Assembly (NCBI GenBank): GCA_031399165.1 | Contig: JANNOO010000062.1 | Coordinates: 16,114 to 80,113 of the forward strand | Reading direction: 5' to 3' | Source: JAKFWI01 sp031399165 | Lineage (GTDB): Bacteria; Pseudomonadota; Alphaproteobacteria; Caulobacterales; Aquidulcibacteraceae | DNA length: 64,000 nt | Shown: in pieces, positions 8,215 to 17,019 of the stretch | How positions within the stretch are numbered: the stretch's first letter is position 1 | How the letters are laid out: each line of letters starts with the position of its first letter | The notes under the pieces: generated by a model | What the model was told of the DNA's origin: nothing | The model's database searches: none | Seen by the model: the letters and a program-made list of their open reading frames with translations, nothing else | Translations under genes and position numbers: made by a program

Positions 8215-10488
8215 ATGAGCGCGGCGGGACCCATGGCCGCCGGCGGCTCGCGCGTCATATTGCGGCGGCTGCGGGAAATCTGGAGCGCGGCGGCTTCAGC
8301 GCAGGAGCGGCTGGATCGGCTCGTAACCATGATCGGCTCGACCATGGTCGCCGACGTGTGCTCGATCTATCTGCGCCGGGGCGAGGCGTACGAATTGTTC
8401 GCCACCGAAGGCCTCCGGCGGGACGCCGTTCACCGCACACGGCTGAAGCCCAGCGAGGGCCTGGTCGGCCTTGTTGCCGAAACCGGCGCGCCGCTGAACC
8501 TTTCCGACGCGCCGCATCATCCGCGCTTTTCCTACCGCCCGGAAACCGGCGAAGACCCGTTCATGAGCTTTCTCGGCGTGCCGATCATCCGGTCTGACCG
8601 GGTGTTTGGCGTGCTTGTCGTGCAGAACCGCGTCGCCAAGCTCTACGCCGAGGACGAGGTCGAGGCGCTCCAGACCATCGCCATGGTGCTGGCTGAAATG
8701 GTCGCGGCGGGCAATTTCGGCGCGCTAGGCGGCCTTCAGGAAGTCGAGATCAAGCTCAGCCAGCCCGAACGTTTTACCGGCCGGTCTTTCAGTGAAGGTC
8801 TGGCGATCGGTACGGTCGTGCTGCACGAGCCGCATGCGCCGCTGGGGCGGATGATCGCGGACGATCCGCTGCGCGAGGATGCCCGGCTTGACACCGCGCT
8901 CGCCGAGGTGCGGGCCAACCTGCAGAGCATGATCGATGGCGAGCCGGGCCGTCTGTCCAGCGTATCGCGCGAGGTGCTGGAGACCTTCCAGCTGCTGGCG
9001 GCAGACCGGGGCTGGGAAATGCGGCTCAAGGACAGCCTCCGCTCTGGTCTGACCGCCGAGGCCGCGGTGGAGCGCGCGCGCCAGGATCACCGGGCCCGCA
9101 TGCTGGCCGCCCGCGATCCCTATCTGCGCGACAGGCTGCACGATTTTGAGGATCTCGATAACCGGCTGCTCCGCGCTCTGACTCAAGGGCACGCGCCGGC
9201 GCATAACGGTATTCCGCCAGACGCGATCCTGGTGGCGCGCGATCTGGGGCCGGCGGAATTGCTCGAATACGAATCGCGCGCCCTCAAGGGCGTGGCGCTT
9301 GAGGAGGGTGGATCGTCATCGCACGCGGCGATTGTGGCGCGGGCGCTGGGCATACCGATGGTTGGGCGATTACAGGGGCTCCTGCCGCGGGTAGAGCAGG
9401 GCGACCGTATCGTGCTCGACGGTGAACGCGGCGAGGCGCAGGTGCGGCCTCAGCCGGAGGTTCTGCGCGCTTATGAACAGCGCGTCTCGCTACGGTCAGC
9501 CCGGGCGCAGGAATTCGCCCGCCTCCGCGATCAACCGGCGCAAACCCCCGACGGGCGCAAGGTGACGCTTTTGCTGAATGGGGGCTTGACGCTTGACGCT
9601 CAGCACCTGGCCGAGGCCGGCGCCGAGGGGATGGGTCTCTTTCGCACGGAATTCCAGTTCATGGTTTCCGAGACCATGCCCCGTTTGGAGGCGCAGACGC
9701 GACTGTATCGCGACGTACTCGACGCGGCGGGCGATCGGCCGGTTACGTTCCGCACCCTCGATCTTGGCGGCGATAAGGTGCTGCCCTACGTCACGCAGAC
9801 GGATCGGGAGGAGAATCCGGCCCTTGGCTGGCGCGCATTGCGCATCGGTTTGGATCGGCCGGCGCTACTGCGTTACCAGCTCCGCGCCCTGATCCGCGCC
9901 GGCGAAGGCCGCGGCTTGCGGATTATGTTCCCGCTGGTCACGACCATAGACGAATTCGACGCCGGCCGCGCCATGGTCGATCGGGAATTGGCCTGGGCGA
10001 GGGACCATGGCAGGACCATGCCCGCCGATATCAAGGTTGGGGCCATGCTTGAGGCGCCGGCGCTGGCCTTCGCCATCGATGCGCTGGCCGGCAAGGCTGA
10101 CTTCCTGTCGATCGGCACCAACGATTTGATGCAGTATTTCTTCGCGTCTGATCGTGGCAACCCGCGCGTTTCAGATCGCTATGATATCCTGAGTCCCCCG
10201 GCGTTACGCTTCCTGCGCCAGATCCGGCAGACGGCGAACGCGGCGGGCCTACAGCTTTCGATTTGCGGCGAGGCGGCGGGCCGCCCTCTGGAAGCGATGG
10301 CGTTGATCGCGCTGGGCTTCGATCGCCTTTCGATGCCCGCGTCAGGCGTGGGGCCAGTCAAGCGCATGGTGCGCTCGCTCAACGCTGCGCGCGCGTCCAA
10401 CTTTATCGAAGCGGCGATCGCCGCACCCAAAGGGTCTATTCGTCAAGAGCTATTAACGTTTGCGCAAGATCAAGGCGTAATGCTCTGA
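8215..10488 (+). CDS. ptsP: phosphoenolpyruvate-protein phosphotransferase PtsP (EI-Ntr)
   Basis: The 757-residue enzyme I of the nitrogen PTS. It has an N-terminal GAF domain (about 25-165), the EI N-terminal domain and the phosphohistidine swivel EEGGSSSHAAIVARALGIPMVG with its active His. The PEP-binding TIM barrel follows, with GLFRTEFQFM, IMFPLVTT, KVGAMLEAPA, DFLSIGTNDLMQYFF and the ICGEAAG end. It phosphorylates NPr from PEP, coupling nitrogen or glutamine status (sensed through GAF) to regulatory phosphorylation. It lies 129 bp downstream of lysC, with no other gene between. Confidence 0.96.
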   Translation: MSAAGPMAAGGSRVILRRLREIWSAAASAQERLDRLVTMIGSTMVADVCSIYLRRGEAYELFATEGLRRDAVHRTRLKPSEGLVGLVAETGAPLNLSDAPHHPRFSYRPETGEDPFMSFLGVPIIRSDRVFGVLVVQNRVAKLYAEDEVEALQTIAMVLAEMVAAGNFGALGGLQEVEIKLSQPERFTGRSFSEGLAIGTVVLHEPHAPLGRMIADDPLREDARLDTALAEVRANLQSMIDGEPGRLSSVSREVLETFQLLAADRGWEMRLKDSLRSGLTAEAAVERARQDHRARMLAARDPYLRDRLHDFEDLDNRLLRALTQGHAPAHNGIPPDAILVARDLGPAELLEYESRALKGVALEEGGSSSHAAIVARALGIPMVGRLQGLLPRVEQGDRIVLDGERGEAQVRPQPEVLRAYEQRVSLRSARAQEFARLRDQPAQTPDGRKVTLLLNGGLTLDAQHLAEAGAEGMGLFRTEFQFMVSETMPRLEAQTRLYRDVLDAAGDRPVTFRTLDLGGDKVLPYVTQTDREENPALGWRALRIGLDRPALLRYQLRALIRAGEGRGLRIMFPLVTTIDEFDAGRAMVDRELAWARDHGRTMPADIKVGAMLEAPALAFAIDALAGKADFLSIGTNDLMQYFFASDRGNPRVSDRYDILSPPALRFLRQIRQTANAAGLQLSICGEAAGRPLEAMALIALGFDRLSMPASGVGPVKRMVRSLNAARASNFIEAAIAAPKGSIRQELLTFAQDQGVML

Positions 10489-10526
10489 TATGTTGAAGGC
10501 CCCAGATTCGGGGTTTAGACATAGTT

Positions 10527-11462
10527 TTGGCGCAGAAATTGCGTTCAAGACCGGCGGTGGCGGTATCACCCTTGCGGGCCTTATTAGCGATGTTTCAACC
10601 TGGCAGTTCAAGCGACACGGCGAGCGAAGCCGCGGCGGCTGTGCGCAAGCCTGACAGGCTGGCGCCGGTCGTTGATGAATCGCTGCGCGCCGGCGCCAAG
10701 CTCGCGCAGGCGCGCCAGCTGCGCGGCCTGACGATCGACGATATCGCTGACCGCACGAAAGTGCGGCGTGATTACATCGAAGCGATCGAGGCGATGAACG
10801 TGAAGTTTCTGCCCGGCCGCGCCTACACGATCCCTTATGTCAAGAGCTACGCCAAGCTCGTCGGCCTTGAAGAGCAAGCGCTCGTCAGCCAATTCCTGCG
10901 CGAGTCGGCTCTGGCGCGCGAAGACGCCCAGCCGCAATTGCGCAATCCAGAATCCAAGCCGCGTACCGAGCGGCCCTGGATGATGGCGGTGGTGATCGCG
11001 TTCGCAGCCGCCGGCTTCCTCGGCTGGCAGGCTTTGCGCGGCGCTCCAGAACCGGCCAAGACCGCCGCCGCGCCGAATCAGGCCGTGACGCCTGCTGCGC
11101 CGCCACCCGTGCTCGCCACGCAGGCGACGCCTGCCGGGCCGATCCCGGTGATCGAGCTGACGGCGATGATGCCGGCCTGGCTGGAAGTGCGCGGCCCGGA
11201 TGGCACGATCTTCCTTTCGCGCGATCTCAACGCCGGCGACCGTTACCGCCCGGATGTCGGCGCTGGCTGGACGCTGCATGCGCGCGATGGCGGCGCGTTC
11301 GCCGTAACCATTAATGGCCAGCCGGTTGGTCTCCTGGGCGAGAAGGACGGCCCGGTTCTCGGCCGCCATGTCGATACAATGGCTGAAAGCCTCGCGCCGC
11401 CGCCGCCCTTGGCGCCGCCCGCCGCCGCGCCTCCGGCCGCCGCCGCGCCCACGCAAGGCTAG
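10527..11462 (+). CDS. RodZ-like helix-turn-helix membrane protein
   Basis: A protein of 311 residues. After a variable N-terminus comes a RodZ-type HTH_25 domain (about 50-120: LRAGAKLAQARQLRGLTIDDIADRTKVRRDYIEAIE, then YTIPYVKSYAKLVGL). A single transmembrane segment (about 150-170) and a periplasmic DUF4115 domain (about 205-285) follow, with a Pro/Ala-rich tail. RodZ proteins tie the MreB cytoskeleton to the cell-wall machinery; here the cell-shape role is inferred. The first available start is a TTG at 10527 without a clear Shine-Dalgarno; an ATG at 10590 is an alternative. The gene lies between ptsP and ispG, as in many relatives. Confidence 0.8.
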   Translation: MAQKLRSRPAVAVSPLRALLAMFQPGSSSDTASEAAAAVRKPDRLAPVVDESLRAGAKLAQARQLRGLTIDDIADRTKVRRDYIEAIEAMNVKFLPGRAYTIPYVKSYAKLVGLEEQALVSQFLRESALAREDAQPQLRNPESKPRTERPWMMAVVIAFAAAGFLGWQALRGAPEPAKTAAAPNQAVTPAAPPPVLATQATPAGPIPVIELTAMMPAWLEVRGPDGTIFLSRDLNAGDRYRPDVGAGWTLHARDGGAFAVTINGQPVGLLGEKDGPVLGRHVDTMAESLAPPPPLAPPAAAPPAAAAPTQG

Positions 11463-11556
11463 ACCAGTTCCCGGGAAGTTAATCGTAGCGGCGCCTTGCG
11501 CTGATTGCGGGTGCGTCTAAGACGCTGGGCCAGCACCCTTTTGGAGGAGAAGTCCC

Positions 11557-11853
11557 ATGGCGGTCGATGGAACCTGGAACGTCAGCGTGCAATCGCCGAT
11601 GGGCGAACAGAAGGCGCAGCTGGTGCTCAAATCCGAAGGCGACGCGCTTTCCGGTGCGGGCAAAACGGCCGGCAATTCGGTTGATATCGCCAACGGCAAG
11701 GTCGAGGGCGACAAGGCAACCTGGCAAATGACCATCCAGCAGCCATTCCCGATGACCCTGGATTATGACGTGATTGTCGCCGGCGACGAGATGCGCGGCA
11801 TGGTCAAGGCCGGGGCGTTCGGTTCTTTTCCGATAACGGGACAGCGCGCCTAG
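11557..11853 (+). CDS. small hypothetical beta-rich protein
   Basis: A 98-residue protein with no signal peptide and a predicted all-beta pattern: VDGTWNVSVQSPMGEQKAQLVLKSEG near the start, then ATWQMTIQQPFPMTLDYDVIV and a DEMRGMVKAGAFGSFPITGQR end. Alternation of strands and Gly turns suggests a small lipocalin/FABP-like half barrel, but I do not recognise a named family. The start is well supported: GGAGGAG at 11543-11549 lies eight bases before the ATG. It is located between the rodZ-like gene and ispG. Confidence 0.75.
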   Translation: MAVDGTWNVSVQSPMGEQKAQLVLKSEGDALSGAGKTAGNSVDIANGKVEGDKATWQMTIQQPFPMTLDYDVIVAGDEMRGMVKAGAFGSFPITGQRA

Positions 11854-11890
11854 GCGACGAGGGCGTCCCTCAGCCTATATTGAGGTCAGT

Positions 11891-13012
11891 ATGGACGGCG
11901 GCGGCCACCTTCACGACATTCGTCCCTGGCGGCGGATAGACCGGCGCAAGTCGCGCCGGATCATGGTCGGCGCGGTGCCCGTGGGCGGCGATGCGCCGAT
12001 CCCGGTCCAGACGATGACCAACACACCGACGAGCGATCCCGGCGCGACCATCGATCAAATCCGGCGGGCGGAGGAGGCTGGCGCCGATATCGTCCGCGTT
12101 TCGTGTCCCGATGAGGATAGCACGCGCGCACTGGCCGCGATCGTGCAGGCGGCGAAAGTCCCAATCGTCGCCGACATCCATTTCCATTACCGCCGCGCGA
12201 TCGAAGCGGCGCAGGCGGGCGCGGCCTGCCTGCGGATCAATCCCGGCAATATCGGCTCGCCGGCGCGGGTGAAGGAAGTGATCCAGGCGGCGAAGGATCA
12301 CGGCTGCTCGATCCGCATCGGCGTTAACGCCGGCAGCCTCGAAAACCATCTGCTTGAGAAGTACGGCGAGCCTTGTCCCGAGGCCATGGTCGAGAGCGCA
12401 CTGTTCCACGCCGCGCTGCTCGAGGAACATGATTTCCGCGAGTACAAGATCAGTGTGAAAGCGTCCGATCCGTTCCTAATGGTGGCGGCCTATCAGCAAT
12501 TGGCTGACGCGACGGACGCGCCGCTGCATGTCGGCGTGACGGAGGCAGGCGGGTTGCGCATCGGGATCACCAAGAGCGCGATCGGCATCGGCTCGCTGCT
12601 CTGGGCCGGCATTGGCGATACGATCCGCGTGTCGCTCTCGGCCGATCCGGTCGAGGAAGTGAAGGCCGGGTTCGACATTCTGAAATCGCTCGGCATCCGC
12701 GCCCGCGGGGTGAATATCATCGCGTGCCCATCCTGTGCGCGGCAGGGCTTCAACGTGATCGCCACGGTTGAAGCGCTGGAGGAGCGCTTGGCGCATATCG
12801 TCGAACCGATGAGCCTTTCGATCATCGGCTGCGTGGTGAACGGGCCGGGCGAGGCGCTAATGACCGATCTCGGTTTCACCGGCGGCGGCAAGGGCGCGGG
12901 CATGGTGTATATGGCCGGCAAGCCGGACCATAAGATGGACAACGAAAACATGATCGACCACATCGTCGAGTTGGTCGAAGCGCGCGCGGCTGAGATCGCG
13001 GCGAAGAAATAG
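11891..13012 (+). CDS. ispG: 4-hydroxy-3-methylbut-2-en-1-yl diphosphate synthase (flavodoxin)
   Basis: An IspG/GcpE of 373 residues, the penultimate enzyme of the MEP isoprenoid pathway, a [4Fe-4S] reductase acting on MEcPP. Seen are VPVGGDAPIPVQTMTNT, the TIM-barrel segments ADIHFHYRRA and CLRINPGNIG, and the cluster-binding cysteines in IIACPSCARQGF and IIGCVVNGPGEA. The motifs are intact and the length is normal for the bacterial short form. Confidence 0.96.
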   Translation: MDGGGHLHDIRPWRRIDRRKSRRIMVGAVPVGGDAPIPVQTMTNTPTSDPGATIDQIRRAEEAGADIVRVSCPDEDSTRALAAIVQAAKVPIVADIHFHYRRAIEAAQAGAACLRINPGNIGSPARVKEVIQAAKDHGCSIRIGVNAGSLENHLLEKYGEPCPEAMVESALFHAALLEEHDFREYKISVKASDPFLMVAAYQQLADATDAPLHVGVTEAGGLRIGITKSAIGIGSLLWAGIGDTIRVSLSADPVEEVKAGFDILKSLGIRARGVNIIACPSCARQGFNVIATVEALEERLAHIVEPMSLSIIGCVVNGPGEALMTDLGFTGGGKGAGMVYMAGKPDHKMDNENMIDHIVELVEARAAEIAAKK

Positions 13013-13029
13013 GCGGGGTGTGATCGACT

Positions 13030-13269
13030 TTGAGCAAGTTGAACCCGCCCGCAAAGCTACACGTCAAACTCGCTGAGCACGTCAAGGGTGACAAGCGGCT
13101 GGGCTATGAAAGCGCTATGTCCGGTACCGGGTGTCTGATGCAGACCATGCCAGACAACGAATACATCATCGAAATATATGATGCTGACCGGCTCCGTGGG
13201 TTTCTACACATATTGCCGCACTGGGAGCGATCTGGAGTGTGTAGTGCGTGGCGGATTGAGGGGGAGTAG
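13030..13269 (+). CDS. hypothetical protein, possibly a gene remnant
   Basis: A 79-residue reading frame from a TTG at 13030. The middle (MPDNEYIIEIYDADRLRGFLHILPHW) reads like genuine protein and the local GC is lower than in the neighbours. The start codon is weak and I recognise no family. Its last 66 bp overlap, tail to tail, the unusually long C-terminus of the parE-like gene on the other strand, so one of the two reading frames here is probably a junction artefact. Confidence 0.35.
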   Translation: MSKLNPPAKLHVKLAEHVKGDKRLGYESAMSGTGCLMQTMPDNEYIIEIYDADRLRGFLHILPHWERSGVCSAWRIEGE

Positions 13270-13575
13270 CTTTCTAGTTGCCTCACTCCAGCGCTCCAAT
13301 ATATCCATCGAGCCATGCGCGATGCCGATGATCGCGACGGCGCCGTTCACGACGATGTAGAAAATCAGATGCGATCCGTGGCGATAGCTTCGATAGCCTT
13401 CGCCGATCTCGTCGCGCGCGCGCTCGGCTGTTGGGTGGGCGTCGAGCCATTCAAAGCGCCGGATCATGTCCGTCAGATATTTTTCGGTCTGGCGTTCGCC
13501 CCAGCGCGCGAGCGAAAAATCGGCGATGGCGTCCAGATCCTTCGCCGCGCCCGGCGTCAGGCGGTAGCCGCTCAA
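13204..13575 (-). CDS. parE: ParE/RelE superfamily toxin
   Basis: A 123-residue ParE-type toxin. It has the family N-terminus MSGYRLTPGAAKDLDAIADFSLARWG, a central YRSYRHGSHLIFYIV strand pair and the late GIAHGSMDILERW segment. ParE toxins inhibit DNA gyrase. Typical members stop near residue 100; here about 20 extra residues follow the ERW end, probably because the gene reads into foreign lower-GC sequence. The start overlaps the parD stop by 4 bp (ATGA), the standard antitoxin-first module. Confidence 0.85.
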   Translation of the reverse strand: MSGYRLTPGAAKDLDAIADFSLARWGERQTEKYLTDMIRRFEWLDAHPTAERARDEIGEGYRSYRHGSHLIFYIVVNGAVAIIGIAHGSMDILERWSEATRKLLPLNPPRTTHSRSLPVRQYV

Positions 13576-13826
13576 GCCTTGGCGGCGCGTTTCACGGCGC
13601 GCTTGAGAACGTCCTGCGCCGAAACCTCAACAAAGTCGCGGCGCCGCGCCTCAGCCGCGCCCTCGGCAAGATGATCCTGAAGCGCCTTGAGGCGCTTGCC
13701 GCGCTCCTCCAACTCACGCAGGGCCGCGCGCACCACCTCGCTCGCGGAGGCATACCGCCCGCTGGCGATCTCGCGCTTCACAAACTTTTGCCAATGCGGG
13801 CCGAGGGAGAGTGAGGTCGTCGCCAT
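13572..13826 (-). CDS. parD: ParD-type ribbon-helix-helix antitoxin
   Basis: An 84-residue CopG/ParD-like antitoxin. The N-terminal RHH strand TTSLSLGPHWQKFVKREIASGRYASASEVVRAALREL is diagnostic, followed by a charged C-terminal toxin-wrapping tail rich in Arg, Ala and Glu. It should dimerise, bind its own promoter and neutralise the adjacent ParE. It precedes and overlaps parE by 4 bp. The module sits, with other small genes of unknown function, between ispG and prfA. Confidence 0.88.
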   Translation of the reverse strand: MATTSLSLGPHWQKFVKREIASGRYASASEVVRAALRELEERGKRLKALQDHLAEGAAEARRRDFVEVSAQDVLKRAVKRAAKA

Positions 13827-13884
13827 AGCTCACGTTTATTCAAAATGAATAATACAGGTTGTCGCGCACCGATCAAGCTCGTAA

Positions 13885-14343
13885 GTGAGCAGCGTGCACG
13901 ATTCCGAATCCAAGCTCCCGCGGGAAATCCGGGCCCGCGCCGTTTATGGCCGGCCGGGGGGCGAATATGCGTGGCGCGTGCAGGATATCCCCGCGGTGAT
14001 CGATGCGGCGCGCGACGCCTCGCTTTTCAATCTCGGCGGGACGCTCCAGTTTTATCTGCCCGGCGGGGAAATCCTGGAATGCTATTGGGTGGATGTCGAT
14101 GTCGGCGATCCGCCGGCGCAGATCGAGGATTGGGAAGACAAGGTGCATTGGGCCGCGATGACCGCGCGCCGCCGCTTTCAGGAGTCCACCAAGAGCTTCG
14201 ACCTCGTTGGCCCCGCCCGCACGGCGTTTGAGGCTTTGCGCGAGGAAGAGGCAAAAGGCGTCGATCTTTCCTCGCTGATGTGCTTCGTCTGGTCCGTATC
14301 CGATGCGGCCGAGTTTAACGCTGTCCAGTCCCGCAATCATTGA
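13885..14343 (+). CDS. hypothetical protein
   Basis: A soluble protein of 152 residues, start GTG at 13885 (a second GTG three codons later is possible). Features are AWRVQDIPAVIDAARDASLFNLGGTLQFYLPGGEILECYWVDVDV, an acidic EDWEDKVHW loop and a helical C-terminal half. No membrane or signal sequence is seen. I do not recognise the family. The codon usage is that of the chromosome, and it is followed 12 bp later by another unknown gene, so the two may be cotranscribed ahead of prfA. Confidence 0.65.
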   Translation: MSSVHDSESKLPREIRARAVYGRPGGEYAWRVQDIPAVIDAARDASLFNLGGTLQFYLPGGEILECYWVDVDVGDPPAQIEDWEDKVHWAAMTARRRFQESTKSFDLVGPARTAFEALREEEAKGVDLSSLMCFVWSVSDAAEFNAVQSRNH

Positions 14344-14355
14344 AGGCGCACGCCC

Positions 14356-14772
14356 TTGGTTTCCCCCGAGATTCAATCCACGTTCGATTACCTCTTCGAC
14401 ACCGCCGCCAAGGCGCTGAAATCCAATCGCTCGTTCGCGCCGGTCGCCAGCGCGCTTATGGCCGATGGCGAGCGTACGCATTCGATCACCGACCTGCGCA
14501 CGCTGAGTTCCCAGCCGGCCGAGCACATCATCGCGCTGATCGACGGCTTGCGGACGCAAGTGGGGCGCGGCGGTGTGGCGGCGGCGGGCCTGGTGTTCGA
14601 TTCCGCCGCGCCGCCGGACATCCAGGGCGGAGCGAGCGCGATATGCGTACATGCCGAGGCGCCTGGCGAGGCGGTGCAGATCTTCGTGGCCTACAGCCGC
14701 GACCGCGCTGACGAGCCAGTGTTCGGCGAGCCGGTGCTGCAGGATGCGCTGGCGCGGATATTCACCGCCTAG
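14356..14772 (+). CDS. hypothetical protein
   Basis: A protein of 138 residues with an apparent TTG start at 14356. The N-terminal half is helical (IQSTFDYLFDTAAKALKSN), the C-terminal half beta-rich with AVQIFVAYSRDRADEPVFGE. No known motif or targeting signal is visible. It may be coupled to the preceding unknown gene and lies 48 bp upstream of prfA. Function not assignable. Confidence 0.6.
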   Translation: MVSPEIQSTFDYLFDTAAKALKSNRSFAPVASALMADGERTHSITDLRTLSSQPAEHIIALIDGLRTQVGRGGVAAAGLVFDSAAPPDIQGGASAICVHAEAPGEAVQIFVAYSRDRADEPVFGEPVLQDALARIFTA

Positions 14773-14820
14773 CGATGGCCGCATTGCGTTCCGCGCCGAC
14801 ACGCCGCATTTAGCGTCCCC

Positions 14821-15891
14821 ATGTCTCTCGCGCGGCTTGAAGGCCGCTTGTCCCAGGCGCTGGAGCGCTACGACTTCGTCGAATCCCGCATGGCCGCGGC
14901 GATGGACGGCGGCGAGATCGCGCGCCTTTCGAAAGAGCATTCCGATCTGAAGCCGCTGGTCGATGCGGTGAGCGCTTTCCGTGCGGCGCAGAAGGAGAAG
15001 GCAGAGCTGGAAGCAATGCTCGCCGATCCGGACATGCGCGAGATGGCCGAGGCTGAACTGGATAGCGTCAAGGAGCGCCTGCCGCTTCTCGAGCGCGAGA
15101 CGCTGTTGCTGTTGCTTCCGAAGGACAAGGATGAGAGCGCGTCGGCGATCCTCGAAATCCGCGCGGGCACGGGTGGGGAGGAGGCGGCGTTGTTTGCCGG
15201 CGATCTCTTCCGCATGTATCAACGTTACGCGTCGATTAAGGGCTGGAAGCTCGACGTGGATTCAATGACCGAGAGCGATCTTGGCGGCTACCGGGAAATC
15301 GTCGCCAGTGTTTCCGGCAAGGGCGTGTTCGGCCGGATGAAATATGAGAGCGGCGTGCATCGCGTGCAGCGCGTGCCGGAGACGGAAGGCGGCGGGCGCA
15401 TCCACACGTCGGCGGCGACGGTGGCGGTGTTGCCGGAGCCGGAAGATGTCGACGTGCAGCTCAACATGGAAGATGTCCGCGTCGATACGATGCGCGCTTC
15501 GGGCGCCGGCGGTCAGCACGTCAACAAAACCGACAGCGCCGTGCGCATGACACACATTCCGTCCGGCATCGTCGTCATCGCGCAGGAGAAGAGCCAACAC
15601 CAGAACCGCGCCAATGCGATCAGGATTCTTAAGACCAAGCTTTACGACGCCGAGGTTCAGAAACAGGCGAGCGCGCGGGCGGCCGAACGCAAGGGCCAAG
15701 TCGGCAGCGGTGATCGTTCGGAGCGCATCCGCACGTACAATTTTCCGCAAGGCCGCGTCACTGATCACCGGATCAACCTGACGCTCTATAATCTACCCGA
15801 AGTGATGAACGGCGGCGGCCTGGACGAAGTCATCGAGGCGTTGAGCGCCGACGAGCAGGCGGCGAAGCTCTCGGCGCTGGAGGAGGGGTGA
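14821..15891 (+). CDS. prfA: peptide chain release factor 1
   Basis: A 356-residue RF1, terminating translation at UAG/UAA. The catalytic GGQ lies at residues 230-232 within GAGGQHVNKTDSAVRM. The N-terminal helical domain and the C-terminal GRVTDHRINLTLY end are intact. In most Alphaproteobacteria prmC, whose product methylates this GGQ glutamine, follows directly. Here 2.4 kb of other genes separate the two. Confidence 0.97.
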   Translation: MSLARLEGRLSQALERYDFVESRMAAAMDGGEIARLSKEHSDLKPLVDAVSAFRAAQKEKAELEAMLADPDMREMAEAELDSVKERLPLLERETLLLLLPKDKDESASAILEIRAGTGGEEAALFAGDLFRMYQRYASIKGWKLDVDSMTESDLGGYREIVASVSGKGVFGRMKYESGVHRVQRVPETEGGGRIHTSAATVAVLPEPEDVDVQLNMEDVRVDTMRASGAGGQHVNKTDSAVRMTHIPSGIVVIAQEKSQHQNRANAIRILKTKLYDAEVQKQASARAAERKGQVGSGDRSERIRTYNFPQGRVTDHRINLTLYNLPEVMNGGGLDEVIEALSADEQAAKLSALEEG

Positions 15892-15947
15892 ATCCCCTTC
15901 TCCCAAAAGGAGAGAAGGACTAATCTGCGGCCGCTAGGGAGGCGCGC

Positions 15948-16760
15948 ATGACCATGAATCCAAACAAGGCGCTTTGGGAAAAGGGCGATTTCACGCGGCT
16001 TGCGGCGACTATGCGGGCGAGCGGCGATGCGCTGGTCGAGTCCATCGGGGTAACGCCCGGCATGCGCGTGCTCGATCTCGGGTGCGGCGATGGCACGACC
16101 GCCGTGCCGGAAGCGCAGCGCGGGGCGGACGTGCTGGGTGTGGACATCGCGGAAAATCTCGTTGCGGCAGGAAACAGGCGCGCGAAGGAACTCGGCCTTG
16201 CCAATCTGCGCTTCGAGCAGGGCGACGCCAGTGCGCTGACCGATCTGCCCGATGCGCAATTCGATCTGGTGGTATCCATTTTCGGCGCGATGTTCGCGCC
16301 GCGCCCGTTCGACGTGGCGAAGGAAATGGTGCGCGTGACCAAGCCGGGCGGGCGCATCGTGATGGGCAATTGGATTCCTGGCGATCCGACTTTGGTGGCG
16401 CAGATTCTGAAAATCAGCGCGGCCTATTCGCCGCCGCCGCCGGAAGGGTTCATCAGCCCGATGACATGGGGCGTGGAAGCCAATGTGATCGAGCGCTTCG
16501 GCGCGGCGGGCGTGGCGAACGACAATATCGCATGTCAGCGCGACACCTATGTGTTCGAATATGACGGCGCGCCAGCCGCTTTCCTTGACGAATTCCGGAA
16601 TTATTACGGGCCGACGATGAACGCCTTCGAAGCGGCGGCGAAGGCGGGCAAGGAAGAGGCGCTGAAGCAGGAACTGGTCGCGCTGTTCGAGGCGCAGAAC
16701 CAGGGCGGCGGCAAGACGCGCATTCCGGCGACGTTCCTGCGCGTGACAGTCTCGCGCTAG
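15948..16760 (+). CDS. class I SAM-dependent methyltransferase
   Basis: A 270-residue methyltransferase with SAM motif I (MRVLDLGCGDGTTAVP), the acidic ribose-binding end of strand 2 (VLGVDIAENLV), LRFEQGDASALTDLP and the post-motif MVRVTKPGGRIVMGNW. A C-terminal 100-residue helical cap is present, as in the UbiE/small-molecule methyltransferases often paired with AHSA1/ArsR genes. Substrate unknown. It lies just downstream of prfA and is convergent with the AHSA1-ArsR pair. Confidence 0.8.
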   Translation: MTMNPNKALWEKGDFTRLAATMRASGDALVESIGVTPGMRVLDLGCGDGTTAVPEAQRGADVLGVDIAENLVAAGNRRAKELGLANLRFEQGDASALTDLPDAQFDLVVSIFGAMFAPRPFDVAKEMVRVTKPGGRIVMGNWIPGDPTLVAQILKISAAYSPPPPEGFISPMTWGVEANVIERFGAAGVANDNIACQRDTYVFEYDGAPAAFLDEFRNYYGPTMNAFEAAAKAGKEEALKQELVALFEAQNQGGGKTRIPATFLRVTVSR

Positions 16761-16984
16761 CGCTGCGGCATGTTCGCGGCGGGCGACAAGGGTCACGCGT
16801 GAACAGATTTCGCTCTGCCTGCGGCTTTATTGAGCAAGTCTGCCTGCATCGGTCTGACTTTGTCGATCGGGCGCTGCCCGGCGGCGGCCATACGCGCACA
16901 AAGCGGATCGTTTTTTACTCAGGAACAAGCCATGAGCGCCAATCCGTCACGGCTGCAGGCCAAATAGGCGGGGTTAATTTCCCG

Positions 16985-17002
16985 TCTCCCGCCTGCGGGA
17001 GA
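16985..17002. repeat. REP-like palindrome TCTCCCGC-N2-GCGGGAGA
   Basis: A perfect 8-bp dyad between the convergent methyltransferase and AHSA1 genes. A related CTCCC/GGGAG dyad is at 40207-40222. It could be a bidirectional terminator or a dispersed intergenic palindrome. The rest of the 259-bp gap (16761-17019) shows no gene. Confidence 0.5.
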
Positions 17003-17019
17003 AGGGCCGGCGCTGGGTG

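Noticed and set aside
13873..15222. 449-codon minus-strand frame across the hypotheticals and prfA
   Set aside because: It spans three plus-strand genes including conserved prfA; composition is typical of antisense frames and there is no ribosome-binding site.
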